From assembly GCF_024323335.1 (NCBI RefSeq), contig NC_066585.1:340505346-340569345 (forward strand): DNA of 64,000 bases, written 5' to 3'. Origin of the DNA: Lathyrus oleraceus (taxonomy: Eukaryota > Streptophyta > Magnoliopsida > Fabales > Fabaceae). The position numbers and the translations under genes were made by a program. Each line of letters begins with the position of its first letter. The first letter of the stretch is position 1. Positions 46,993 through 57,822 of this stretch are shown piece by piece. The notes under the pieces were generated by a model, which saw nothing but the letters and a program-made list of their open reading frames with translations, searched no databases and was not told the DNA's origin.

Positions 46993-47063
46993 GGGGCGTT
47001 GGGGGTTGAACCCCTGACCTTAGGGTCATAGGTCAACCCCCTTACCATTGAGTCAAGTGCTCT
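46993..47063 (-). ncRNA. tRNA-like sequence with Pol III A and B boxes inside the solo LTR
   Basis: On minus, an A-box-like TGACTCAATGGT (47055-47044) is followed about 31 bp later by GGTTCAACCCC (47012-47002), a full match to the B-box consensus GGTTCRANNCC. Between them GACCT and AGGTC can pair as an anticodon-like arm with a 9-nt loop, and a run of G precedes. The T stem has only three good pairs and the acceptor ends do not pair, so this is not a functional tRNA gene. It is read in the same direction as the LTR. Probably a worn tRNA-derived segment. Confidence 0.45.
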
Positions 47064-47192
47064 TGGTGTTAATAAGCATGCTTAATAAAAATAAATAATA
47101 AACTCCAATCAAAAATAACAAATGGGCCAAACCCAACCCTTGGATCTGACTCATTAATAAAAGTAAGCAAAATGAAGGGTTATGATCATGAG

Positions 47193-47251
47193 GCACACAC
47201 GCGCGCGTTGACTTGAGGCGCGCACACACACACCCACACACACACATACAT

Positions 47252-47301
<50 letters not shown>

Positions 47302-47306
47302 ACACA
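47193..47306. repeat. Alternating purine-pyrimidine CA/CG repeat
   Basis: CACACACGCGCGCG, GGCGCGCACACACACACCC and a (CA)n run with a few CATA interruptions. The alternating CG and CA pattern is the type that can form Z-DNA. Confidence 0.9.
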
Positions 47307-49585
47307 GAGGCAGGGTCAAACAAAACAACCAATGAAAATGTGACAACATAATTATTTGAATTTAACCACAAAGAACACGCGCGAAGCAACGACCAAACAT
47401 CGTCTTCAACCTTGGAATTTTTGAAATTTGAACCTCTCTAACTTAATGGTTTTTATGGAATCAAACATGGATTCCACTCAAACTTGGATCATCGTTGCCT
47501 TCTCCATACTTATGATCCAATGATTGGTTCTGAGTATGGAGTATTTCACATGAACACGAATGAAACCTCAACCATAAAAATAAAATAAAATGGTGTTGTT
47601 CAATGATTGAAGCTCAAATATTGGGGCTTAGCATCAGCGGATCATAAGGAGTGGAGTGGTAACTTGTTTGGATGGAAATGAAACTATTAACTACCTTGTT
47701 GGAATCAGTTTCAGTTGGTGGTTCCGATGGATTTGAATAGCTCATGTGAGGTTGCTTCAAACACTACCAAGGTTCCAATTACCTTCAGGGATGTTAGGTG
47801 AATGTGCTTGGGTGTTTTAGTTGTACTGGAAAGGACTCAAAGATGGAAATCTATTACTCTATTTTTGAAGGGAAAGGGGTGAGTTTCCTGTAGAGTTTCA
47901 ATGGCTTGGAAGCTTGGAAAATTAAGGGAGAAACACCCCCTATTTATAGGGAAGGTGTGGGAATGATTTGTTTGGAGTTTTAGGGTTGAGAAGTCTGATT
48001 TCACTTGAACCTGAAAAATGACAAAAAGACAAACTTTTTGGCTAAGGGTGGTCCATCTTTGCCCTGTAATTCTCTTCCATCTAATTTTTTATGCAGACAA
48101 CACGCTTTAGGTGAGACAAAGGTGGTCCCAACATGTGTTGAGGTGTTTTGTCTTGTTTCCATTTTTGGCAATGTTGCTTTTTGACTTCGGTTTTGGCTTG
48201 CTCATATGATTTCCAATCTTATTTGGCTTGAAATTGATGTCACAAATTGTTACATCACATGCCTTGGTTTAAATGGGAGTGAAACAACATGGATTAATGA
48301 CTTGGTGCATGGTTTGGCGCATTTTGGCTGATCTGGTCTGACATATGTGCAACATGGTGTGTCATGAACTTTTCACTTGGGCCAATTAAAATTGGCTCGT
48401 GCATTTTGAGTAAAAATTAGGCCAAATGAACTTTGTCATACCCTTAACATGTTGCAAAAAGAAGCAGGTCAAAAGGAGTTGTGAAGTGGGAATGGCATTG
48501 GTGTAAAGTGGAGGTCATGAACATGATTTTAGGCTTGACTAGAGAGCTTGGCCAATCCATATTTTGAGGTCCTTATGCATTGAATTAGTTCTTGGATCTT
48601 CATACAAACTTAGAGAGGGATTCATTTAGGACATTTGGCTCAAAGTAGATACTTAAAAGGTTAAAATATGAAAACTTTATGGGGTTTGGACCAAATAATA
48701 GGCCAAACTTGCCAAAACTTGACCAACCAACATGCCCTAAAATGCAACTTTGATGTTTTCCTGAATTCCAAGGCACCATGATGATTTTTGAAGCTCAAAT
48801 GAGTAAACCTTGATAGATACCAAGCCTTGATGCTTTGATAAATGATTATGGGACATGCTTATGGTAGAAACCAATCGTTCAAAAGCTTCAAGTTCAAAAC
48901 AAAACCCTCACTTGTATTGCCAAGTATGGATGAAGTGGATGGATGTTTGATGAATGAGAATTGAAATTGGATTGAATTGGTTGTCAATGGACTAAAGAAT
49001 GATAGGGTGGTCAAGTGAAAAGGCAAGGAATAGAAGAAAATGGGGCACAAATTAGGGTTTCCTTGCCCAAAAGGTTCCTTAAAGGCCAAGGTCAAACAAA
49101 CTAGGGTTTGGGGTGCAAGAGGTGTCTTATAGTAGTTTCGCAAGGTTGATGCATGATCAATGTTTGTATATTAGTGTTTCCTCAAAGTCAAGGTCAAAGC
49201 ACAAAGTCAAATTATGACTTGTACAAACCACAATGGATCAAAGTATTAGGGTTGAGGTCCATGGATGACCATATGAACAAGCCAAGCTTTTAACCAAGGC
49301 TCACCAACCAAATTATGGTTTTAGAGGTGAGTGGAGTGACTTGCGTAGTCCCCCAAGGTCAAGGAGTGCTTGAATAAGCAATTAGGGTTTAGGGTGGCTT
49401 GGTCACACCCCATCATGATCAAAATATTTTGGTGGTCCTCAGATATGAACACCATACCTTGAGTTTATGCTTTCTTATCTTAAGTGTAAATGTAAATGAG
49501 ATGATGGGATGATGAATGTATGCTAATGCATTAGGGTTACGAAGATGATATGTAGGTATGGTGAATTTGGGGGTATGACAATGCT

Positions 49586-50833
49586 CTAGACATACGATAG
49601 GGGTCAAGAAGCTCTTGGTGGACATCAAGTCTTACTCCACCGGTGATGTCACTTTTGGTGATGGGGCTAAAGGTGAAATTAAAGGAGTTGGAAGACTAGC
49701 TTGTATAGGACTCCCGAGTCTTAATGATATTCTATTGGTAAAAGGTCTGTCTGCTAATCTGATTAGTATTGGTCAGTTATGTGATCAAGGTCTTAAAGTT
49801 AATTTCACTAAGTCTGAATGTTTGGTCACTAATGAAAAGAATGAAGTTCTGATGAGGGGATTCAGGTGTAAGGACAATTGTTACTTATGGATACCACAAG
49901 AAACAACTTTTTCTTCCACATGCATAATGTCCAAGGAAGATGAAGTCAAGTTGTGGCACCAGAAGCTTGGACATCTGAATCTCAAAGGGATATCTCTTGG
50001 TTACTCTATAAATAACCTGGCTTACATGGTATTTAACTCCAGAACCAAGGGCATGATGGAATCCATTAATGTTGTGGTTGATGATTCAATTATTGTAAAA
50101 GGTACTCATGTCGATGAAGATGTTATAACATTATCTTAGTAAACTGATGCTTTGAAAAATGTGGAAGACATTGAGTCCTACATTGAGCCAGCAAGGACTG
50201 AATCAGATAACCCTCAATCCAACAAAGGTCCCTCTATCACAAAACAGAAAGATCATCCAAAGGAACTCATTATTGGAAATCTTAATGAAGGGATCACCAA
50301 TAGATCTAGATATGTGATATCCAATGCTTGTTTTATCTCAAAGTTTGAACCTAAAAATGTGAAGAAGGCCTTGACTAATGAATTCTGAATTAATGTTGAT
50401 GAGAGAAAAAAATACTTCTGAAGGATGCTTCTTATTGGTAAATAATCTTATATCTTGGTTCAACAAGAAGAAAAATTGTGTGTCCCTGTCTACTACTGAA
50501 GTTGAGTATATTGCACCAGGAAGCAGTTGCTCTCAATTGATTTGGATGAAACAAAAGCTAAACGAGTATAATGTCAAGCAGGATGTCATGATATTATATT
50601 ATGAAAATCTGAGTGCAATCAATATATCCAAGAATTCCATTCAACATAACAGGACACAACATATTGATATTCGTCATCATTTTATTTGGGATCTTGTTGA
50701 AGACAGTGTTGTTACCCTTGAGCATGTGGCCACTGAGAAGCAACTGGATGATATTTTCACTGAGGCATTGGACACGAATCAATTTGAAAAACTAAGGGGT
50801 GAACTGGGAATTTTCATTTTTGAGGAATTATAG
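49586..50833 (+). pseudogene. pol fragment of Copia C: rest of protease, IN ends, RNase H
   Basis: Resumes the protease after the solo LTR, with VTFGDGAKGEIKG at about 49650. The HHCC zinc region starts (KLWHQKLGHLNLKGI, about 49950) and is joined immediately to LGYSINNLAY, the C-terminal integrase signature, so the whole D,D,E core is deleted. Stop at 50138. The RT N-terminal signature (FEPKNVKKALTNEF) ends at a stop near 50385. RT is missing including its YxDD motif. RNase H follows in an open frame to 50833: SLSTTEVEYIA near 50490, YYENLSAINISKN near 50600, HIDIRHHF near 50661 and a C-terminal tail. No polymerase activity is possible. Confidence 0.85.
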
Positions 50834-51058
50834 AAATTAATGGTTTTAAAGCATGCAATAAAAACTTTCTTTTTTGTCCAGTCAGTGGTGCACACTTCTC
50901 CAAGAAAATCATTTCAAACCTTCATTATTTGCCTACCTACTCGCTACCAACTAATTACCATCTACCTTGGAGATTCTATTCACACCATTCTTAGAAAAAT
51001 CCTCATCTTTGTACTTGCTTCTTTCCATCTCAAAACTATTCTCCAAATAACTTTCAAG

Positions 51059-52982
51059 ATGTCGAAACAATCTGTTTCAACACCCATCAGCATCTCAAAG
51101 GATCACTCAGCTTCCCCCCCTATGAAAGCTAGGGTTGCTTCCTCTACTCCAACGATCGACTCCTTACAGGTGGTCCTTGATGTAGTTTCTTTATCAATGG
51201 TTCCATGTCATGTCTCTCTTCAAAACAAGATGAGACCTCCGTCTGTAAAGAAAGAACATGCCTCTGTCTTGTACCTATTAAATCTACTAATGTTTCTGCT
51301 AAAGAGTCTATCTGTTCAAAACTGGTTAGTAGAGTGGAGCCCTCTGGTTCATCTGCTTCAGAAAAGGTAAACCCTAATTTGAATGATGCTGAAAAAATTT
51401 CCATTGATAGAATTATTAGTATGTTAGTTTCTAGTGTTCTGAAGGAAGTTAGGACTATTGGTGTGCCGGATTTTACAACATCCTTGGCCCAAGCTAATCA
51501 CCCCAGAAACATCTAATGATTGTTGTGATAGTGACTCCATCTCTACTGAGTCTAATAAAGTTGTGTCTATTGATGACCCTGTGTCTGTGAATGCTAAGGA
51601 GAAGCAAGATGTGTCTGATGATGAGGAAAATCTAGGTGGAAGGAAAGAAAAATCCAATGTCATTGTTAATGTTAATGAGTTAGACTCTGATGAAGAGACC
51701 ATTGCTAAGAATATGGCCCCTGACATTGCCAAGAGGCTGAAGTATAGAATACGCAAGGTTGTGATGACTGAAGGCATGCCCTCTAAGGCTGCCAAGAAGC
51801 ATGTTGGTATAGGTTCCACCAAAATCTGAAGAAAAGTGACTGCTAATAGGAAGAGGAATAAGGTCTCCTCAAGTGAGTCTGATTTTGGTGTTGAACATGA
51901 TGTTTAGGACATCACTTCAGTTCTGAAGAAGATACTTGTGAATGTTCCTGAGGTACCTTTAGATAATATCTCATTCCATTCTGTTGAAAATGTTGAGAGA
52001 TGGAAGTTTATTTACCAGAGAAGGCTAGCTCTGGAGAGGGAACTTGGAAAGGATGCACTTGAATGCAACAAAGTTATGAAGCTCATTGAACATGCTGGTT
52101 TGATGAAAAGTGTCACAGGTTTTGGAAAATTCTATGAAGTGCTTGTTAAGGAGTTTATTGTAAACATCCCTGCAGTTTGTGACAACAAGAAAAACAAGGA
52201 TTTCAGAAAAGTATTTGTAAGAGGAAAATGTGTGCAATTTTCACCTGATGTGATTAATAGATACATGGGAAGATGTGAAGATGAATAGGTTGAGATAGAG
52301 GTGACTGACAACTTGGTTTGCAAAGAAATTACTGCAAAACAGGTACTACAATGGCCTAGAAAGCGAAAGCGGTCATCCAACAAATTAAGTGTGAAGTATT
52401 CTATCCTTCACAAGATTGGAGCTTCTAACTTGGTCCCCACCAATCATACATCAACCATTGCCACATGAGTGGGGAAGTTCATCTATGTTATTGGAACAAA
52501 AACTAACTTTGATTTTGAAGCTTATGTTTTTGAACAAACTTTGAAGCATGTTGGTACATGTGCTGTGAAAATGCCCATTGCATTTCCTTCTCTTATATGT
52601 GGAGTTATTATCAATCAACATCCAGGTATTCTGAATAGCTCTGATTCTGCTAGCAAGATGGAATCTCCTCTTTCTCTTCATTACAGGTTATTTAAACGGA
52701 CTCATGTCCCAAATATTGTCTTGACATCTGGAAAAGAGTCTGCCAGTTCAACCTCCAAGGCTGGTTTGATTGTTGAATTGAAAGATACGTCAAAGCATTG
52801 GATGTTACTATGAGACCTACACTGAAAAGAAGATCAGACTTAAAAGACTGATAAAACCTTTGGATTTATAGGGTCCTGATGATCATGTGACTGATGATGT
52901 TGAATAAGGAGATAATGAAGAAGAGGATGTTGTTGTTAGTGATAACTATGAAGATGACACAAATGCCTCTGCTGACAGCTGA
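51059..52982 (+). pseudogene. env-like region of Copia C, decayed
   Basis: Starts 225 bp after the RNase H stop, at MSKQSVSTPISISKDHS, and ends at TGA 52980-52982 after an acidic tail. SIRE-lineage Copia elements are known for an extra env-like ORF at this place; its role in plants is not established. The path uses at least three frames and has stops at about 51829, 51906, 52286 and 52466. An acidic, serine-rich N-terminal half (SDDEENLGGRKEK) is followed by a conserved-looking block (RRLALERELGKDALECNKVM; VQFSPDVINRYMGR; 51938-52288) that I associate with the 'putative plant transposon protein' domain, and a third block (52469-52813). No clear signal peptide or membrane segment is visible. 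Confidence 0.7.
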
Positions 52983-53504
52983 ATTGTTGGTTTTCTTCTA
53001 TTGTTTTATTGAATTTGTATGCTTTTCCCTGGATTTTTTTGCCACCCTTATGTGCTATGTTCTGTACCCCTAACCCATTTTTTGGTTGTTGATTCTGGTT
53101 TTGATAAATGTCTACTCGGTTTGTCAATATTCTAGCTAAAAAGGGGGGTAGCGCATGTATGTATCTGTGTGTTGTTTGCCTTATGTGTGAAGTGTTTCGG
53201 TTGTTTCATTGAGGGGAGTATGGGTTATGTGTGACAGGGGGAGTAATATTTGATCATTCCATTCAAGGGGAGTATGGTGTCATGCAGAATGTCCTAACAT
53301 TTTGTTTTAGAGAATCCTGTCTTTGTGTTTTTTTTTTAGACTGGGTCTCTATATTTCTGTTGCATGTGCCTCTATTTTATCTTGGTGGTATACCAAGTTA
53401 GTATGGTTTTTTTTGTGATTGTGTTTGCTACTGCCGTGTTTTATCTCTTCTCCAGCTATATGATGCAAAGGTTGTTTAAGCCAAAATTTTCCAAAGGAAC
53501 AGAT
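52983..53504 (+). other. 3' untranslated region of Copia C with purine runs
   Basis: Contains AAAAAGGGGGG (about 53138-53148), GACAGGGGGAG (about 53233) and CAAGGGGAGTATGG (about 53266), the repeated purine tracts usual downstream of SIRE-type genes. The LTR is immediately preceded by CCAAAGGAACAGAT, which would be the PPT. No coding signal. Confidence 0.6.
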
Positions 53505-54484
53505 TGTTAGGTATGGTGTACTATGATTGGCTGCATTTTGGGAAAACAAAGATGTTAGGAAAGATGTCGTGACTTGTTGGTACGACATCGTAGCGAGCCT
53601 TGTTTCAGTTTCTCTGATGATTTACGGAAACTTCTGAAGTGTCTCTCGAGATTTATGGAAACTTTTGAAGATTCTTTGTAGTTGTGTTTCACGTATTGAG
53701 TCATCCAAGAAACATTTTTTAGAAGAAAATGATAGGTTGTTCTTTGCCTTGTTTCTGAAGAAATCATTTACATAAACTTCTGATATGATTTGTTTCTACA
53801 GAAGATTGTGCAAATGTCAAAATATTTACAGAAACTTATGATATGATTTGTTTCTACAGAAGGTTGTGCAGATGTCAAAACATTTATAGAAACTACTGAT
53901 ATGATTGGATTTGATTCTGTAGAATTTTGTGCAGATGTCAAAAATTTTATGGAAACTTTTGATATGAATGGATTTGATTCTGCAGAAGATTGTGGAGCAG
54001 TCCTTGGATCTGCCATTGATCAAGCACGAAGCCCATGCTCTTTCTAGGGATATTTAAAGGACAATTCTAAACCTAAGAAGATAGCAAAGTTGCACTGTAA
54101 ATTGTCATTGTTAGGGTTTAGTTATCATTGTCATTTGTGAAGCATTCTAGTATCTCTTTGGTACTTGAATTGGACTTGTTTTATTGAGTTGTAATTATGA
54201 ATCACTCATGAGCTTTTAAGCAAGAGTGCATTTTGTTTCATTAGAAACGTGTCTTCTATTCTTTGATTGTTTTTCAGTTGTTATCATTGCTGTATGATTG
54301 AAGGGAAGTGAGATGGGTCTCATATCTAGGAGACTCTTAGATAGAAATTCCACTGGTAGTGATTAGGTAAGAAGTTTGTAAAACTAGAGGTTGTTTAGAA
54401 CTTCAAACCAATATTGTTATAATGGACTTCCTTCCTGGCTTGGATGCCCCTAGATGTAGGTGAAGTTGCACCGAACTGGGTTAA
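53505..54484 (+). repeat. 3' LTR of Copia C, last ~128 bp missing
   Basis: Starts TGTTAGGTATGGTG. It matches the 5' LTR including the U3 tandem repeats (about 53767-54005) and the TAGGTGAAGTTGCACCGAACT block, and stops after GGGTTAA at 54484. The numerous differences from the 5' LTR indicate an old insertion. Confidence 0.85.
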
Positions 54485-56983
54485 TAAATTAACATTCTTG
54501 TGTAATGTTGCAATCTTACTCACACGTTCAAGTGGACAAAACATTATTTTTGCATCATCTTGAGACAATGTAACTTTCATTTGAGAAAAAGGGTTAGAGG
54601 ATCAATTGCAAGGAAGTGAGAAAAGAGTTTGATTGGTTTGAATGTGTTTTGAGTAATGGCAAGAACTTGAATGGGCGGGATATCCATCTCGAATCCTAGC
54701 CTCAGGAGCTCGTGATATCCACCATATTCCATTTTCATCTTATTTGCAAAAGGTTTGATATTTTTAGGTGTTTTTTGAAATTTGTTTGAGAAAAGGTTTT
54801 GAAGAAGCCGCATTGATAATTTTGAAGGATGACAAAAGCTAGGATGGGCGAGATATCTGTCTCAAATATTAGTCTCAAGAGCTTGTGGTATCCACCACGT
54901 TCCGTTTCCATATTTATTGAGAAGTGTTTAACAATAATTACGTTTTTTTTATTTTCATTATGAAAATGGCTTGACGTTGGATCAAGAATTTGATTAGCGA
55001 TTGTGAAAAGGTTTGGCCAAATAGTATGAGAGTTGAAAATGGTTTAAGATGAAAAGTTTGAGAAATTGGGAATGTTAGAAATGGATCGAAGAGAAGGGTT
55101 TGAAATGGTTGAATGGTTTGGTCTTTAAGAAAAGTACTCGATGTTGGATTGAGTTTTTATTTTTGTTCTTTTTTTTTAAATAGTTGATTTTATTCTTGTG
55201 TTAGAAACTACCTTAACAAAGCAATAAAAAATAAAGCGATAAATTTATTACACGTCATGGGAGTGGGGGTACATTTGTCTAATGGGAATATGAAATAATG
55301 AAACAATTAAAGTAAAACCTAATTAAACAAACGCAAGCAAGTGGGTGTCTGTGCACAAAAAGAGTCTCATTGTAAGAAGGCCCAAGAGTAAGCAAAAAAT
55401 TAGGAGATAGTAACACACACGTCATATGCATAACACACATTCATCTTAATTAATTCGAAAGAAGTAAAAACAAAAATAAGACATGCATGGATGAAGATCA
55501 TGATGCGAGGATGTGAATCAATGTCACTTAACGCAAGCACGTGCAAGGAAAATGGAAATTGAGTTCAAATTCAATCTAAATGCAACACTGTTGGATCATT
55601 GTTTGTTATGATGAATCGAAAGAAATGCTAACGTGAAACATACAATTGCAAAATGGAAAGGAATGAACTCATAATGGCAATGAAAATGGTATCAAACCTT
55701 GGTTTAGTAAACCTCATACTCGAAATTCAAAATAAGCGAAAAGTCAAGAAGTGCCTGCAAAATTCTAAATAATATGCTCAAAGTTAGTTTATGCATATCG
55801 ACAACAAATGAGACGTGGTATGCAAAGGTCATAACACAGAGAAATACAATTAATATATTGATAAAATTTCGACGGCATAACAACATGAAAATATCGGATC
55901 CGCAGATTAAAAATTCAATCAAGCAACACAAACAAAAGTAAACAAATAGTAGAAACAACGCATTATATTTACACATTCACAAAGTTAATACAACATATGG
56001 ATGTACAAATAGTAAAACAAGAGTGTACAAAATAAATAGAAAGTAGGCCTAATGTACATGAGAGAAGCACAATACCTAAATCTAAAGTCATTTTCCTAAC
56101 AATAATATATAATAAAAATAAAATAAACAAATAATAAAAAAAACAAGTTTGATTTTATAAATTAAAATTAAAAAATGAGAAGAATTCATCTTCCCCCGGA
56201 TCAGAAAATTGTGCTTCCTCTCATAAACTCACCATGAACACACATGAACTTCAAACAAGAAATCAAAATCAAATTGAGCAAAGTTTAAGCCAATTTCCAA
56301 ATTCAACACACAGTTCCAACACTTAAACATAAATAAAACTCAAATCAAATCACCATAAAAAATACGAACACCAAAAAAACTCATATCGTTACTGAGTTGA
56401 TGGAAAAGCATATCAATTGCTTTTTGGTTATCATCGTTGTAATTGATGGAATTGTGTACCGGCGAGCTGACAAGGGAGTTGGATGTCGAGTGATGAAACA
56501 GAAAAGGTAGGAAGGGGCTTATCTTCATCACAACAACTTCTTCAAATTGATGCAACTCAAAAAGTGATTAAGAAAGAAAATACAATCAACCTTAAGTGCA
56601 AAAAGTTGAACCAAGATTACAATTGAAAATCACACACGAACAATGTACATAACAAAAAATTCTTCAAGCTTTCTAAACAAACTCAAACTTTCCTCTCTAT
56701 TATTCTTCATGATTTCAAACGGCGGTGTGACTGGTAAAGGCGGAAGAGTTGTTTGGTTGTTTCGTCAGTTATGCGTGGTGGTGTCGAATCAGTTTACGGT
56801 GATGGTGGAAGTAAACGGAGATGGGGATGATGATGGTGAATGTAGGGGAGGTTTCGTTGAGTTTTGATGGTGGCGGAGGGAAGAGATTCAGTTGAGTGAG
56901 AGGTGGTTTCTTTGAGTGTTGAGAAGGGTTGTCGACGGTTTCGATGGTGTGGAGCTGGGTTTTTTATGAAGGGCGGTGAGTGG
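54485..56983 (-). other. Outer Ogre/Tat LTR (iv), middle block
   Basis: Non-coding. TTTGAATGTGTTTTGAG at about 54635 matches the complement of words near 32000 in LTR (ii-b). Two copies of a GGGCG(G/A)GATATC(C/T)(A/G)TCTC...GATATCCACCA block (54672 and 54847) mirror the paired ACTTGGGTGTAATGTCCAATC blocks of LTR (i). The short open frames are shadows. Confidence 0.5.
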
Positions 56984-57124
56984 TGTAACACCCCGATAAT
57001 AATATAATAATTATTTAAATTAAGTTAATAATCTATTTATTAATTTAATTAAATAACTGGATTATTATTATTATTATTATTATTATTTTGGAATAATAAT
57101 TATTGGAATAATTATTTATTGGAA

Positions 57125-57132
57125 TATATAAG
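57125..57132 (+). promoter_or_regulatory. TATA box of the 1.95-kb solo LTR, with nearby CACGTG palindrome
   Basis: TATATAAG, about 140 bp into the LTR. About 45 bp downstream lies the palindrome TTTTCACGTGAAAA (a G-box core). Confidence 0.45.
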
Positions 57133-57546
57133 TTGGAATAATAAAAAGTCCCAATTTTTGGAAAAAGGGTTTTCACGTGAAAAGGAAAAGAGAAGCGGCT
57201 GAAAGAGAGAAAGGGAAAAAGGCAGAGCAAGAGAAGAGGAAGAGCTTGAAGCTGCAGAATTTGCCGGATTAACTCAGGTAAGGGGGGTTTATCGTCGATT
57301 AATGGGTATTATGGGATAATATGTCATGGGTAGTGATAAACCGTTGAATCGACCCTAATTGGGATTTGGAATGCTGAAAATTTGTGATGAATAGGTTGAG
57401 TGAAAACCGTAATCAAATTGATAATTGTGTGTGTAATCAAACCGATAAATTGGTGATGAATGGCGACGAGTAAGTTTGAGTGGGAAGGGTCTGGAATGGG
57501 CACATGAGATCCCTGCCCAAAGAAAACGCGTCTGGTGAACTGTCAT

Positions 57547-57822
57547 GTTCGCCTAGCGAACATAACCTTCGCCTAGCGAAGGAACGCGCCTCAACCTCGC
57601 CCCAGCGAGATTGAGAGGTTTTGCTACTGTAATGTTCGCTGTGGACTCGCTGGAGCTTCGCCTAGCGAGTGAGTGCTAGCTGTGTTTTTCACCAAAACAG
57701 AATGAGTTCGCTATTACCTTCGCCTTGAGCTCGCCTAGCGAATTAATTTACCAATTTCCTGGAGCTGTTCGCCTTGAGCTCGCCTAGCGAACCAGAGCTT
57801 CGCCACTGCCTCGCCTAGCGAG
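57547..57822. repeat. Cluster of TCGC-CTA-GCGA hairpin motifs (6 intact cores)
   Basis: Exact TCGCCTAGCGA at 57549, 57569, 57658, 57731, 57780 and 57811, with weaker versions between (for example TCGCCCCAGCGA near 57597). Arms extend as matching pairs: GTTCGC/GCGAAC at 57547-57561 and CCTTCGC/GCGAAGG at 57566-57582. The same motif clusters in the Ogre LTR at 60833 and 61564. Confidence 0.9.

Larger units (their letters stand above)
44990..49580 (-). mobile_element. Solo Ogre/Tat LTR with perfect 5-bp target duplication
   Basis: 4,591 bp. The plus start is TGTCTCTACCG; the plus end GGGGGTATGACA mirrors the LTR start TGTCATACCCCC. It is flanked by ATGCT at 44985-44989 and 49581-49585. No internal sequence, so it arose by LTR-LTR recombination. 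Conserved motif AGTATTAGCACCCC at 45174. It splits the Copia C protease reading frame between codons of the active-site region. Contains a tRNA-like sequence and a CA/CG repeat. Confidence 0.95.
42093..54484 (+). mobile_element. SIRE/Maximus-type Copia element C, non-autonomous, with env-like region
   Basis: 5' LTR 42093-43197, PBS, gag, protease start, then a 4.6-kb solo LTR insertion. After that come part of integrase, a few RT residues, RNase H, a decayed env-like region and a 3' LTR (53505-54484) lacking its last 128 bp or so. Two internal deletions removed the integrase catalytic core and nearly all of RT. Without the nested solo LTR it would be about 7.8 kb. Confidence 0.85.

Noticed and set aside
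46993..47063. Functional tRNA gene
   Set aside because: A and B boxes are good, but the acceptor stem does not form, the T stem has three pairs and the anticodon-like loop is 9 nt.
46664..47389. Open frames of 67-121 codons on minus around the CA repeat
   Set aside because: They lie inside a solo LTR, are dominated by phenylalanine- or cysteine/valine-rich low-complexity repeats, and lack homologous structure.
51144..51822. Minus-strand open frames opposite the env-like region (86 and 132 codons)
   Set aside because: Shadows of the plus-strand serine/acidic coding sequence.
57547..57822. CRISPR array
   Set aside because: Short palindromes with irregular spacing of 20-90 bp in a plant LTR; repeats are 11-17 bp and spacers are not uniform.
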